Numbered from the stretch's first letter, positions 1-10,299 are shown. The stretch is 64,000 nt of DNA from CAWAND01 sp963783335 (GCA_963783335.1 CAWAND010000002.1:248001-312000), one strand, 5' to 3'. Numbers and translations are program-made. The notes: generated from the sequence alone by a model not told the origin.

Positions 1-64
1 GGGCGACGACCAGCCCGAGCGCCACATACGTCAGTGTGCTCCATCCGCTAAATGCGCGTTTCAT
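1..64 (-). CDS. N-terminus of a membrane or secreted protein (partial, leaves left edge)
   Basis: An ATG on the minus strand at position 64 opens a frame that stays open to the window edge. The 21 visible residues begin MKRAFSGWST and continue into a hydrophobic run, as in a signal peptide or first membrane helix. An AGGA-type ribosome site lies about six bases upstream. The gene is divergent from the B12-domain gene at 336. Too little is visible to name a family. Confidence 0.45.
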   Translation of the reverse strand, partial: MKRAFSGWSTLTYVALGLVVA

Positions 65-335
65 ACCAGATCCTGATGGTGCAAGGTGCCTGCCTAACCG
101 GCGAACGGCGGCTGCAGGTAGTTGGGCCGTCTCACAGGCGGAATCTGAAAGACAAGACTGGTGCACGCCGCTGCTGCACCAAACATCATTTTATGGGCGG
201 GAGGGGGCCGGCGCAAGATGCCCTATCCTCCCTGCGCCGCGCAGTGATGGGCCGCTCGGAGGGTTCAAATCCCGCCCGCACGGCTGGTGTATAATCGCCC
301 CCAGTCGAGAGTCCAACCCAACGGAAGAACAATCC
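65..335. promoter_or_regulatory. Divergent intergenic region with a TATAAT box
   Basis: This spacer separates a minus-strand gene from the B12/MeaB operon. A perfect TATAAT at 290-295 sits 40 bases before the ATG at 336 and is a plausible -10 element, although no good -35 is visible at normal spacing. A GGGTTCAAATCCC segment at 261-273 resembles a tRNA T arm, but no complete cloverleaf can be built around it. Nothing else is recognisable. Confidence 0.3.
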
Positions 336-749
336 ATGCCGAAGTCTCAACAGCGCGTCCTAATAGCCAAACCCGGCTTGGACGGTCACGACCGCGGTGC
401 CAAAGTTATCGCCAGGGCGCTCCGCGACGCCGGATTTGAAGTGATCTACACCGGCCTCAGGCAGACCCCAGAAATGGTCGCCGAGGCGGCCCTTCAAGAA
501 GATGTCGACGCCATCGGGCTCTCGATTCTGTCCGGAGCCCACATGGCTCTGGTCCCGAAGCTCATGGCACTTCTGGAGGCGCAGGGACAAACGGACGTGC
601 CTGTGCTCCTGGGCGGGATCATCCCGGACCAGGATGTCCCGGCGCTGAACGAGATGGGTGTCGCATCGGTCTTCGGTCCAGGCACGGAGACGGGGGCAGT
701 TATCCAGGCGTTTCGCACCGCCATTGAATCAACCGACCGCGGTCATTGA
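336..749 (+). CDS. Cobalamin-binding small subunit of a methylmalonyl-CoA mutase-type enzyme
   Basis: This 137-residue protein is a stand-alone B12-binding domain like the C-terminal domain of methylmalonyl-CoA mutase. The cobalamin signature D-G-H-D-R-G is near residues 15-20, and the downstream G-L-S and G-G-I motifs of the Rossmann-like fold are present. Its His would supply the lower axial ligand. In the two-subunit mutase arrangement it pairs with a separate TIM-barrel subunit that is not in this window. The ATG at 336 was chosen because it directly precedes the conserved start of the domain; the open frame extends upstream without homology. The MeaB chaperone follows 10 bases later. The exact mutase (methylmalonyl-, ethylmalonyl- or isobutyryl-CoA) cannot be told from this domain. 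Confidence 0.88.
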   Translation: MPKSQQRVLIAKPGLDGHDRGAKVIARALRDAGFEVIYTGLRQTPEMVAEAALQEDVDAIGLSILSGAHMALVPKLMALLEAQGQTDVPVLLGGIIPDQDVPALNEMGVASVFGPGTETGAVIQAFRTAIESTDRGH

Positions 750-759
750 GGCCCCTTGG

Positions 760-1767
760 ATGGGACTCGTAGATCGCGCTCTGGATGGCGACCGGCTGGC
801 CCTCGCCCGTCTCGTCTCCGAGATTGAAGATGAAACCCCCGCCGGTGACGCTGCGCTCGGAGAGCTCTTTCCACACACCGGAAGAGCCCATCTGGTCGGA
901 GTAACGGGAGGCAGTGGCACAGGCAAGTCCACCCTGGTTAACCAGCTGGCCCTCAAGATCCGCTCGGGACAAGGCAACGGAAACCCAAAGAAAGTAGCCA
1001 TTGTGGCGGTTGACCCCAGCAGCCCGTTCTCGGGAGGTGCCATTCTTGGGGATCGCATCCGGATGCGCGACCTGGCCGGAGATCCCGGGATCTTCATCCG
1101 CTCGATGGCCAGCCGGGGTGCCTTGGGTGGCCTGGCCCGACGTACACGGTCCGTGGTCCAGCTGCTGGACGCTTGTGGCTTCGATCTGATCCTGATCGAA
1201 ACCGTGGGCGCGGGCCAGTCGGAAGTCGAGATCGCCAGCACGGCTTACACGACGATCGTGGTCGACTCGCCCGGTTTGGGCGACGAAGTCCAGGCCATCA
1301 AAGCCGGCATCCTCGAGATCGCTGATATCCTGGTCGTCAACAAGGCCGATCTGCCAGATGCACCGAAGGCGGTCAGAGCGCTTCGCATGGCCCTCGAATT
1401 GGGTTATCCGAAAGGTGCCATCACCCGCACGCAGAGCGGACAAACCGAACCGGCCGCCGCCCCAAGCACATGGTCGCCGCCGCTATTGGAGACCATCGCC
1501 ACGCAGGGTGAAGGCATTTCGGCCTTGTTGGAGGCTATCGATCGCCATCGGGATTACTTGATGGCATCCGGTGAAATCGAGGCGCGGCGGCGGGGTCGGG
1601 TTCGCGCTGAGATGGACCAGCTGTTGCGTGACCAGCTTGCCGTCGATTTCCTGTCCGCACGCGGCGAAGAGGCCTATCAACAAGCCGTGGAGCGTGTGCT
1701 TGCACGCCAGTTGTCGCCGCGCCAGGCGGTGCAAGGCTTGATTCAAGGTGAAGTTGAGGGGCGATGA
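760..1767 (+). CDS. meaB: MeaB/ArgK-family G3E GTPase, chaperone of B12-dependent acyl-CoA mutase
   Basis: This 335-residue P-loop GTPase loads and protects the cobalamin of methylmalonyl-CoA mutase-type enzymes. Walker A reads GGSGTGKST (residues about 50-58). The family-specific block VAVDPSSPFSGGAILGDR follows, then the switch region ETVGAGQSE and the NKAD guanine-specificity motif. The C-terminal helical dimerisation arm is present. The start at 760 gives the usual MeaB length; the frame also reads upstream into the preceding gene. It lies 10 bases after the B12-domain gene and overlaps the next gene by four bases (ATGA), so the three are probably one transcript. Confidence 0.93.
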   Translation: MGLVDRALDGDRLALARLVSEIEDETPAGDAALGELFPHTGRAHLVGVTGGSGTGKSTLVNQLALKIRSGQGNGNPKKVAIVAVDPSSPFSGGAILGDRIRMRDLAGDPGIFIRSMASRGALGGLARRTRSVVQLLDACGFDLILIETVGAGQSEVEIASTAYTTIVVDSPGLGDEVQAIKAGILEIADILVVNKADLPDAPKAVRALRMALELGYPKGAITRTQSGQTEPAAAPSTWSPPLLETIATQGEGISALLEAIDRHRDYLMASGEIEARRRGRVRAEMDQLLRDQLAVDFLSARGEEAYQQAVERVLARQLSPRQAVQGLIQGEVEGR

Positions 1768-2315
1768 TCACCGGAGAACGGGTGCGCCTGCGGGCTGTTG
1801 TCGGAGACGACTTGCCGCGTTTTGTCGATTGGTTCAACGATCCTGAGGTCACGCGGGGCCTGTCACGGATTTCGCCTCTCAACATTGATGAGGAACGCCG
1901 CTGGTTCGAAGAATCGAACGCGAAGGATGTCTTTGAGCGTCCCATGGCCATCGACGCCATGCGTGAGGGGGCCTGGGTGCATATCGGCAGCTGCGGATTC
2001 TTCCACCACGATCCGGTCTCGCAACAAGCGGAACTGGGGATCATGATTGGCGACAAACGCTTTTGGGACCAGGGGCTGGGCAAGGAGGCCGTAGGTCTTA
2101 TGCTTGAGTATGGATTCCAAACGCTCAATTTCAGGAGAATCACCTTGAGGGTCATGGCGTTCAATCAGCGGGCCCTCAAGGTCTATGAGCGGGTGGGTTT
2201 TGTGCTCGAGGGTCGACTGCGGCAGGACGCCTTTCGCAGGGGCAAGTATTGGGATACATTGGTGATGAGCATCTTGCGCAGTGAATGGCAGGTCGACTCA
2301 CCAAAGGAGGGCTGA
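1764..2315 (+). CDS. GNAT-family N-acetyltransferase (RimJ/RimL type)
   Basis: This 183-residue protein is probably an acetyl-CoA-dependent N-acyltransferase. It has the RimJ/RimL pattern: an N-terminal R-V-R-L-R strand, a W-F-N-D-P-E-V block, the acetyl-CoA loop around D-Q-G-L-G-K-E-A (residues about 110-117), and the late N-x-R-A-x-x-x-Y-E-x-x-G-F motif. The start codon overlaps the meaB stop (ATGA), with GAGGGG just upstream, which suggests translational coupling. The substrate is unknown. Its position between meaB and prs does not reveal a specific role. Confidence 0.85.
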   Translation: MITGERVRLRAVVGDDLPRFVDWFNDPEVTRGLSRISPLNIDEERRWFEESNAKDVFERPMAIDAMREGAWVHIGSCGFFHHDPVSQQAELGIMIGDKRFWDQGLGKEAVGLMLEYGFQTLNFRRITLRVMAFNQRALKVYERVGFVLEGRLRQDAFRRGKYWDTLVMSILRSEWQVDSPKEG

Positions 2316-3275
2316 ATGGCACCCATGTATGGCTACGGGGACATCAGGCTCTTTGCCGGCTCCGGCAGTCTGGACCTGGCGCAAGAGATCAGCGAGTACA
2401 TCCAGGTACCGCTCAGCGGATACGATCTGGTCGAGTTCCCCAACGAGAATTTGTTCATCAGGTTGCAGGGCAGCGCCCGCGGCCAGGACGTCTACATCAT
2501 CCAGTCCATGGTTCCGCCCGTTCACCGCAATCTGATGGAACTGCTGATCATGATCGACACCCTCAAACGTGATTCGGTTGGACGCATCACGGCCGTTTTC
2601 CCCTACATGGCCTACGCCCGATCGGATAAAAAGGACCAGCCGAGGGTTCCTATCACCGCTCGATTGGTTTCAGACATGATTGAGGTGGCTGGCGCCGATC
2701 GATACATGACCATCGATCTGCATGCGGGCCAAATCCAAGGCTTCTTCTCAATTCCCGGCGACGTGCTCACGGCTTTCCACATGCTGAGCGATTATTTTGT
2801 GGACATGCATATCGAGGATCTGGTGGTGGCGACGGCAGATCTCGGGTTTGCCAAGAAAGGGCGCAACTTCGCTGCCAAGCTGAGCACGCCTTTGGCCTTT
2901 GTGGAGAAGCGCCGCCGCGGAGATGACCCGCGTGCCATGGCCACCACGCTGATCGGCAACGTGAAGGACAAGAATGTGCTGATCGTCGACGATGAGGTGC
3001 TTACCGCTGGATCAGTGACTGAGGCGGTTAAGATCGTCAAGGATCACGGCGCCAAAAACGTGTATATGTCATTCGTCCACGCCCTGCTCGTTCCGCCGGC
3101 GATGAAACGCCTGGCGGCATCCGGCGTGACCGAAATCGTCACCACCAACACCATTCCTGTTCCGGACGAGAAGCGTCTTTCCAACATGAAGGTACTCTCG
3201 GTGGCGCCGCTGTTGGGCGAGGTGATCCTGCGGGCCCATGAGGGCCGTTCGGTCGGCGAGCTGTTCAACGAGTGA
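2316..3275 (+). CDS. prs: Ribose-phosphate pyrophosphokinase (PRPP synthase)
   Basis: This 319-residue enzyme makes 5-phosphoribosyl 1-pyrophosphate from ribose 5-phosphate and ATP, for nucleotide, His and Trp synthesis. Landmarks are F-P-Y-M-A-Y-A-R-S-D-K-K (ATP/metal loop), the D-L-H-A-x-Q-I-Q-G-F-F block near residue 130, and the PRPP-binding loop V-L-I-V-D-D-E-V-L-T-A-G-S near residue 220. Length matches bacterial class I enzymes. The ATG at 2316 immediately follows the upstream stop, and AAAGGAGGG precedes it by five bases, so it is the last gene of the operon. Confidence 0.95.
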   Translation: MAPMYGYGDIRLFAGSGSLDLAQEISEYIQVPLSGYDLVEFPNENLFIRLQGSARGQDVYIIQSMVPPVHRNLMELLIMIDTLKRDSVGRITAVFPYMAYARSDKKDQPRVPITARLVSDMIEVAGADRYMTIDLHAGQIQGFFSIPGDVLTAFHMLSDYFVDMHIEDLVVATADLGFAKKGRNFAAKLSTPLAFVEKRRRGDDPRAMATTLIGNVKDKNVLIVDDEVLTAGSVTEAVKIVKDHGAKNVYMSFVHALLVPPAMKRLAASGVTEIVTTNTIPVPDEKRLSNMKVLSVAPLLGEVILRAHEGRSVGELFNE

Positions 3276-3479
3276 GCGATCCCCGCACGGCGTGATGCCT
3301 CGGCCATGCCTGGGGGCGTGCTCCGAGATGTCCGCCGTCTCCGTTTGATATCAAGCCACCTGAAGGCGTCCCTGGCGCCCTGTCCTATAATGCATTCTCT
3401 GGCTGAAGTCTGATTACCACCGTCCACAGAGTGAGCATGAACGACATCATCACACCCCCCGGTGGCGCAGCGGAGGCGC

Positions 3480-4343
3480 ATGGCCACTATGCCTGAAAGC
3501 CGCTGGGAACACCTGGTCAGACTCCTGAAGGAGACCTTTGTCGCCTTCGGCGATGACGAGTGCAGCCTGCGCGCAGCCGCGCTCGCATACCACAGCTTGC
3601 TGTCGCTTTTCCCATTGCTGCTTGTGCTCGTCTTCCTGGGTGGCATGCTGCTCAGCGGTGGCAACACCCTGCAAACGGTTCAAGACTATGTGGCGCGCAT
3701 CTCGCCTCAACTGGCTCAGACCGTCAACCCGGTGATTGCTCAGACTGTCCGGGCGCGCGGCTCGATCGGATTGATCGGCGCCATCGGCCTGCTTTGGTCG
3801 GCGTCGGCGATCTTCACCGTTCTCTCGTCCACATTCAACATTATCTGGGACGCCCGTCCGCGCCCATTCGTCTACCGCCGCCTGATCGGCTTGATCGCCG
3901 TGGTCCTGACCGTTATCCTGTTCGTCTTCTCGTTGTTTACTCGGACGCTGACGGCGTTTGCTCTTCCAGCGCAGGGCGCCATGACCCAGCGCCTGCTCAA
4001 CGCCGGCCTCGATTTTGGGGCCACTGTACTTATCTGCTGGCTGCTCTACACATTGCTCCCCAACGGGAAGGTGCACGTGCCTTCTTCGTTCTTCGGAGCC
4101 TTGCTGGCCGCCGTACTTTGGCAAGGGGCAAAAACCGGTTTCTCCTTCTACCTGACATCTGGCCTGACGCGACTCGATCTGGTGTACGGTTCGCTGGCGT
4201 CGGTGGTCGTGCTGGTCCTTTGGGTCTACTTTTCGAGTCTGATCTTGTTCTTGGGGGCGGAGTTCGCTGCCACGTTGGAAAGGCATACCTTGGATGATTC
4301 TGGGTCCATCGACGGCTCGACTAGTGAAAAATTTCACAAATAG
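3480..4343 (+). CDS. YihY/BrkB-family integral membrane protein
   Basis: This is a membrane protein of about 287 residues with six predicted helices. It carries the family block A-A-A-L-A-Y-H-S-L-L-S-L-F-P-L near residues 35-50 and the late L-W-V-Y-F-S-S-L-I-L-F-L-G-A-E-F motif typical of YihY (formerly BrkB or 'RNase BN'). The molecular function of the family is unsettled. ATG 3480 has GGAGG close upstream; an in-frame GTG at 3462 or ATG at 3489 is also possible. An 18-bp palindrome overlaps its last codons. Confidence 0.85.
   Translation: MATMPESRWEHLVRLLKETFVAFGDDECSLRAAALAYHSLLSLFPLLLVLVFLGGMLLSGGNTLQTVQDYVARISPQLAQTVNPVIAQTVRARGSIGLIGAIGLLWSASAIFTVLSSTFNIIWDARPRPFVYRRLIGLIAVVLTVILFVFSLFTRTLTAFALPAQGAMTQRLLNAGLDFGATVLICWLLYTLLPNGKVHVPSSFFGALLAAVLWQGAKTGFSFYLTSGLTRLDLVYGSLASVVVLVLWVYFSSLILFLGAEFAATLERHTLDDSGSIDGSTSEKFHK
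4322..4339. repeat. Rex-like palindrome, copy 1
   Basis: TAGTGA-AAAATT-TCACAA lies in the last codons of the YihY gene, 16 bases before the TTG start of the MobA-like gene. It belongs to the dispersed TTGTGAA-N4-TTCACAA family. The left half has one mismatch (A for T at position 2). Confidence 0.5.
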
Positions 4344-4355
4344 GAGCTTTGGCGA

Positions 4356-4991
4356 TTGGCCGAAGTCGCCGTGAAAACCAGTGTTGTAATTCAGGCTGGG
4401 GGATTGGGAAAACGGCTTGGCTCAACCAAACCGTTGGTCGAGCTCGCCGGGCGGCCACTGATCGAATATGTAGTGGGCCAGGTGGGGCAACTGGGAGATG
4501 AGTGCCTGATAACCACCAATCACCCGCAGGACCTGGCCTATCTGGGGATCAGGATGGTCTCCGATCCAGAGGACACGGCCGGGGCCGGCGCGCTGACGGG
4601 GCTTTCCACCGGCCTGCGGGCGGCAGCCGGTGAGCGAGCCTTAGTCGTCGCCTGTGATATGCCCTTTATCAGTACCGATTTGGCGGCCATGTTGATCGAT
4701 ATGGCTGAGCAGGATCACTCAAGCGCAATCATCGTCCCACGTTGGCAGCACAGGCTGGAACCCCTGCTCAGCGTCTACCCCATATCAATCTTGCCGGAGA
4801 TCCTCGAGCAGCTTCAGACTGGCTCGCAGCGGTTGCGTGACCTGCTCGAGCGCTGCCCCTTGCGGGTGGTCGAACCTGATGAAATCTCTCGAGTGGACCC
4901 TCAAGGCTTGAGCTTCTTCAACGTCAACACGCCTGATGACTTGGCTCAGGCTGAGAAGATCCGCGCCAGCCAGGTGGGCGGAGTGGGCTGA
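4356..4991 (+). CDS. MobA-like molybdenum cofactor nucleotidyltransferase
   Basis: This 211-residue NTP-transferase fold protein has the MobA signature near the N-terminus: a Gly-rich G-G-L-G-K-R-L-G-S-T-K-P loop for GTP, then G-R-P-L-I-E, and the metal-binding V-A-C-D-M-P-F near residue 105. MobA-type enzymes attach GMP or CMP to molybdopterin; this fits the formate dehydrogenase and xanthine dehydrogenase-type genes nearby. The start is probably TTG 4356, because TAGGAG lies eight bases upstream; GTG 4371 is the alternative. A related sugar-nucleotide or MocA-type role is possible. Confidence 0.75.
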   Translation: MAEVAVKTSVVIQAGGLGKRLGSTKPLVELAGRPLIEYVVGQVGQLGDECLITTNHPQDLAYLGIRMVSDPEDTAGAGALTGLSTGLRAAAGERALVVACDMPFISTDLAAMLIDMAEQDHSSAIIVPRWQHRLEPLLSVYPISILPEILEQLQTGSQRLRDLLERCPLRVVEPDEISRVDPQGLSFFNVNTPDDLAQAEKIRASQVGGVG

Positions 4992-5009
4992 GGCCTTCCC
5001 ACCGACTTC

Positions 5010-5621
5010 TTAGTTGTCATCAAGTGGACGGTAGTAGGCTTCGCCGGCGCAAGCCCGGCAGAGGGTCATGCCAGAACGCTCGACCTGCAGGTCGTTCAGT
5101 ATCTCTTCACCGCATGAGTCACAAATCGCGCGGGCACTTGGCCTGCTGATCATCGCCTCCAGATCCCCTTGAAACGCCACGCGGCGGGCGACGAGCAGTT
5201 GGTCGTCTGGCAGGGTTTGGTAAGCGAGAAGCATCGCCTCCCAGCTGCTGACATCGGGGACCTCCTCGACCGCCCGCCGCCTGGACTGCGGGTGAGGCGT
5301 GATGCGGAAAGCCCTGCCGTCCTTGCGGTCGACGAACGTGGCGGCAACCTTGCCGAACTGGATGATGCGCAGAGTGCGATGCCCCACCCAGCAGCCGGTG
5401 CTGACCGAAACGCCATCGGCAGCGCATCCGTCGGTTTCCATGAAGACAAACAACCGTTTCCGGTCGGTTTGGGGCAGGGGGATGCCGAGCAGGTGGCCGG
5501 CGAACAGCCCCATCCGGACGCCCAGAACCTGCCGAGGGCAGAGATGCTTGTGGAGCTTGGCTGACTGGTCGAGGAGAGCTTTGAGCTCCGCACTCGGAGA
5601 AGATGGGTGGCCTTCAGGCAT
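5010..5621 (-). CDS. FmdE-family protein with C-terminal zinc ribbon
   Basis: This 203-residue protein has an FmdE domain (residues about 15-150) with the K-L-H-K-H-L-C-P metal/ligand motif near residue 25 and a C-W-V-G-H segment around residue 75. A C-terminal four-Cys zinc ribbon (C-D-S-C-G ... C-R-A-C) spans about residues 165-192. FmdE was named from methanogen formylmethanofuran dehydrogenase operons, but in bacteria it tends to accompany molybdenum enzymes and its role is unproven. It lies convergent to the MobA-like gene and just downstream of fhs, supporting a link to formate or Mo metabolism. Confidence 0.8.
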   Translation of the reverse strand: MPEGHPSSPSAELKALLDQSAKLHKHLCPRQVLGVRMGLFAGHLLGIPLPQTDRKRLFVFMETDGCAADGVSVSTGCWVGHRTLRIIQFGKVAATFVDRKDGRAFRITPHPQSRRRAVEEVPDVSSWEAMLLAYQTLPDDQLLVARRVAFQGDLEAMISRPSARAICDSCGEEILNDLQVERSGMTLCRACAGEAYYRPLDDN

Positions 5622-5695
5622 AGCACTTCACCGATGTCACCGGTGGTTGGCTTGGCCCGTCCGAGTGCGGAGCATGAGGTTCTCGATCTCCGATC

Positions 5696-7006
<1,311 letters not shown>

Positions 7007-7722
7007 CCGCCGCGGATCCCACGGGCGATCTTGCGCTTCCCATCGGACCCAACGGGAAGCAAGCGATCGAACAACTGCTCGTCGGTTTGCCGGCTCTCAT
7101 GGAACCAGCGGGTGTCGATGGCAGCTGCCAGAAGGTTGTTGGCAGCCGTGATGGCATGCAGATCGCCGGTGAGGTGCAGGTTGAAGTCCTCCATCGGGAT
7201 GACCTGGCTGTATCCGCCTCCGGCGGCTCCGCCTTTGATGCCGAATGTGGGGCCCTGGCTGGGCTGGCGGATGCACGTGAAGACGCGTTTTCCAAGATGC
7301 GCGCCCATCGCCTGGCTGAGCCCGACGGTGGTTGTGGTCTTGCCTTCGCCCAGTGGGGTGGGTGTGATGGCAGTCACCAAAATGTACTTGCCGTCCTCAA
7401 CATCCTTGAGGCGGTCAAGCACATCCAGGCGGACCTTGGCCTTGTACTTCCCGTAGAGCTCAAGCTCATCCGCCTCAAGGCCAAGCTCGTCGGCCACTTC
7501 ACTGATGGGCTTGAGTTTGGCAGCTTGGGCGATCTCGATGTCAGAAGGCACGGGATCCAGAGGGTGGATGGGGGTGGGACGAAAGGCGTGTGCGACGTTT
7601 TCTTGCATGAAAGCGACCTCCGTCACGCCGTGGCCGGACCCCGCTTGGGTCCGTGGTCAGGCGCGCATATATGGTAGGCATGTGTCCACACCGCATCCTA
7701 TCACCGGCAGGCAAATGGTGCG

Positions 7723-7740
7723 GGGTGATATTTGTCACGA
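7723..7740. repeat. Weak member of the dispersed palindrome family
   Basis: GGGTGA-TATTTG-TCACGA keeps the GTGA-N6-TCAC core but has poorer outer positions. It lies about 115 bases upstream of the fhs ATG on the minus strand, so it could be an operator for fhs. Confidence 0.3.
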
Positions 7741-7775
7741 ACCTCGACGCGGGAGGTCCTCATCGCATGAAATGA

Positions 7776-7801
7776 ACCGGGAGCCCTGATGGGCTCCCGG
7801 T
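7776..7801 (-). terminator. Rho-independent terminator of the osmoprotectant operon
   Basis: An 11-bp perfect GC-rich stem (ACCGGGAGCCC and its complement) closes a TGAT loop and is followed on the minus strand by TTCATTT. It lies 55 bases beyond the stop of the binding-protein gene. Confidence 0.75.
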
Positions 7802-7855
7802 GTTCCACACTTTCATCGGCCGCTAGGTCGGAACGCGGCGAGTTGTATTGAGGGT

Positions 7856-8770
7856 CTACTGCGTGCTGATCAACCCCTGCTGCTGCAGGAACTCGCGCGC
7901 GACTTCATCGGGCTCGCGGCTGTTGCCGTCGACTTCCCAATTCAGTTGGCTCATCGTGGCGCCGTCCAGCATGGGCGCGAGCTTGTTCAGGGTGTCAGCA
8001 ATATCCGGATGGGCGTCCAACAGATCCTTGCGGACCACCGGAGCCACCGGATAGGGCGGCCAGAAGTTCTTGTCATCCTTCAGGACTTTCAAGTTGTAGG
8101 CCGCGATCTGGCCATCGGTGCCAAAGCAGGTCGTGACGTCGATGTCACCCGATTGGACGCCTGAGTACTTCAGACCGGGGTCCAAGGCGCGTACTTCCTT
8201 GAAGTTGAAGCCGCCGTAGACCTTCTTCAGGCCAGGCAGACCGTCGTCGCGCTCGGTGAATTCCTGGGTTGTACCGAACACCAGTTGGTCAGCCTTCTTG
8301 GACAGGTCGCTGACGGTGTTGATGCCCATGCTGTCGGCCTTGTCCTTGGGCATCGCCAGGCAGTATGTGTTGTTGAACTTGGTGGGCTGGAGCCACACAA
8401 GGTTGTACTTGTCAAGGTATTCCTTCTTGACCGTGTCGTACACATCCTGCGAGCTCATGCTCGGGTCGTAGCTCATGCCGAGCTGAGTCAACAGCGCCGT
8501 GCCGGTGTACTCCGGATACATGTTGATGTCGCCGTTGACCAGCGCATCTTGGGCTTCGCTTGTGCCCGCCAGGGAGGTGTACTCGGCATCGTAGCCGGCG
8601 TCCTTGAGGAGCATCGTGTACATGTTTCCGAGCAAGTACTGTTCGGTGAATTCTTTGGAGCCAACTGTGACGTGAGTTGCCTGAGCCTGGCCCCCGCCAC
8701 AGGCTGTCAAGAGCATCCCAGCCATGGCAAATAGGCTCAGCAGAAGGGCAGTTGTCTTCCGGTGAAGCAT
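7856..8770 (-). CDS. Osmoprotectant (glycine betaine/choline type) substrate-binding lipoprotein
   Basis: This 304-residue extracytoplasmic binding protein belongs to the OpuAC/OsmF group. It has a lipoprotein signal ending L-L-T-A-C with Cys24 as the lipidated residue. The mature part starts with the typical V-T-V-G-S-K-E-F-T-E-Q-Y segment and has the M-Y-P-E-Y-T-G-T-A motif near residue 90. It delivers quaternary ammonium compounds to the permeases encoded upstream. It is the last gene of the four-gene operon and is followed by a strong terminator. GAGAGGAAAG precedes the ATG. Confidence 0.9.
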   Translation of the reverse strand: MLHRKTTALLLSLFAMAGMLLTACGGGQAQATHVTVGSKEFTEQYLLGNMYTMLLKDAGYDAEYTSLAGTSEAQDALVNGDINMYPEYTGTALLTQLGMSYDPSMSSQDVYDTVKKEYLDKYNLVWLQPTKFNNTYCLAMPKDKADSMGINTVSDLSKKADQLVFGTTQEFTERDDGLPGLKKVYGGFNFKEVRALDPGLKYSGVQSGDIDVTTCFGTDGQIAAYNLKVLKDDKNFWPPYPVAPVVRKDLLDAHPDIADTLNKLAPMLDGATMSQLNWEVDGNSREPDEVAREFLQQQGLISTQ

Positions 8771-8862
8771 CGGTCTTTCCTCTCTTCCAGTGGGTTGCAG
8801 TGTTGAAGGTGTGGGATGTTACTTTTCGGTATGTCACCTCCTGTCGTGGGTTCCGGTCTGGC

Positions 8863-9969
8863 TCAAGTCATAGACCCGGCGGGTTGAGCGCCGGGTGCTG
8901 CCGAACTGGCGTCGGACCGCACAGCGGATCGGAATTCAACAATAGCCAGCAGGGCGATGAATGCCGTGGCTGCCCATTGGACGTACATGCCGTAGCCTAG
9001 CTGATGGTTGGCAGGGAGCCTGGATTGGATCCAGAAATAGCCGACCGTCATCCAGACAAAGCTGGCCAATCCAGCCAATCCGCTGATGACCTGGCCCGAA
9101 CTGGGCCCGGTTTCGGATTCGTAGCGAGGCCAGAGAGCGGCGATGAGCCCAAAGATCATCACCGGCAAGCCTACGCCACGGTAGGCTGCGTGCAGCCCCG
9201 TCAGGACAACCGGGTTGCCGCTGGCATCAGCGAAGCGGTCCCATGGGAGGAAGGACCCAAAAGTGAGCGGCATCACGGTCATGGCTGCAAGCAAGGCATA
9301 CAGGCGAGCGCCGCCACGCCGCTCTTCCGGAGGCATCAGCCCTTCGGGCGTCGCCCAGCGTTCAAGGCGGCCGAAAGTCTCTTCGAAGTACAGCGCCAGC
9401 AGCGTCGCCGGCAGGGCGCCGGCAAGCATGATGTAATCGCGGTTGAGGGCGTGCCCGCGCAGGATGAGATCACCCAAGCCACCGCCGCCGATAAAGGCTG
9501 CGAGCGTGGCGCTGGCGACGACCACCACAGCCGAGGTCCGCACACCGGCCATGATCACGGCGGCTGCGATCGGGAGCTCAACCCGCAGCAGTACCTGAAG
9601 GTCATTCATCCCCATGCCGCGTGATGCCTCGACGACGTTGTGGTCGACTTGCCCAATGCCCACCGAGGTGTTGATCATCACGGGGAGCGTTCCGATAAAG
9701 ACCAGAGCCAGCAAGGTTGGCGGTGTGCCGATTCCGAGCAGCGGAAGGGCCAGTGCCAGCACGGCCAGGCTGGGGATCGTGCGGCCCAAATTGCCGATCG
9801 CCATGACGAGGGTCCGCAGCCAACTGAACCTCGAGCTGACGATTCCCAGCGCCAACCCGAGCACCACAGATATCGCCAACGCCACCATGGTCAGATAGAG
9901 ATGCTGACCCAACGCGATGGTGAACTCGTTGGATCTTTCAATAAGGTAGGCCACCATATCGGCTAACAT
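8863..9969 (-). CDS. Osmoprotectant ABC permease with an extra C-terminal membrane domain
   Basis: Residues 1-210 form a standard OpuCB/OpuCD-type permease with the EAA-loop equivalent E-A-S-R-G-M-G-M near residue 115 and G-G-G-G-L-G-D-L-I-L-R-G after it. Residues about 225-368 add roughly four more hydrophobic helices that are not part of normal permeases of about 210 residues. AGGAGG precedes the ATG. It overlaps neither neighbour and lies nine bases after the previous permease. The role of the extra domain is unknown. Confidence 0.87.
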   Translation of the reverse strand: MLADMVAYLIERSNEFTIALGQHLYLTMVALAISVVLGLALGIVSSRFSWLRTLVMAIGNLGRTIPSLAVLALALPLLGIGTPPTLLALVFIGTLPVMINTSVGIGQVDHNVVEASRGMGMNDLQVLLRVELPIAAAVIMAGVRTSAVVVVASATLAAFIGGGGLGDLILRGHALNRDYIMLAGALPATLLALYFEETFGRLERWATPEGLMPPEERRGGARLYALLAAMTVMPLTFGSFLPWDRFADASGNPVVLTGLHAAYRGVGLPVMIFGLIAALWPRYESETGPSSGQVISGLAGLASFVWMTVGYFWIQSRLPANHQLGYGMYVQWAATAFIALLAIVEFRSAVRSDASSAAPGAQPAGSMT

Positions 9970-9978
9970 GATCGCCTC

Positions 9979-10299
9979 CTAGGCTCGTTTCAGCCGGCGC
10001 TCGGCCCGGCCGATGACTTGGGCGAACAAGATGGCCAGCAGGCTGGCGCCCAGAGCGCCGGCGACGACTTTGTCGTTGCGCATGCCGCCTGCCGCGATTC
10101 CCTCGAATATCAAATCGCCAAGGCTCTTGGCACCGAAGTAGGATGCCAGCGTGGCCAGGCTGATGGCCGACACAGCCGCAATACGAATGCCGGCGAAGAT
10201 CACCGGAAGGGCCAAGGGGAGCTCAATCCGGAACAGGATCTGCATCGGGGTCATACCCATGCCGCGCGCCGAATTCGATGACCGCTGGACGGACCTCAT
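9979..10299 (-). CDS. Second osmoprotectant ABC permease, C-terminal part (frame-broken)
   Basis: This piece carries the A-R-G-M-G-M-T-P coupling loop and the final helices (A-S-Y-F-G-A-K-S-L-G-D-L-I-F-E-G). It continues the permease that begins at 10663. One surplus base around the GAATTC at 10271-10276 separates the frames; removing it restores a permease of about 228 residues, the normal length for the family. Confidence 0.8.
   Translation of the reverse strand: MRSVQRSSNSARGMGMTPMQILFRIELPLALPVIFAGIRIAAVSAISLATLASYFGAKSLGDLIFEGIAAGGMRNDKVVAGALGASLLAILFAQVIGRAERRLKRA

Noticed and set aside
196..280. Possible tRNA (GGGTTCAAATCCC looks like a T arm, with GGGCGGG upstream)
   Set aside because: With the T loop fixed, the acceptor 3' strand has no matching 5' strand, the T stem has an A-G mismatch, and no D or anticodon arm can be built.
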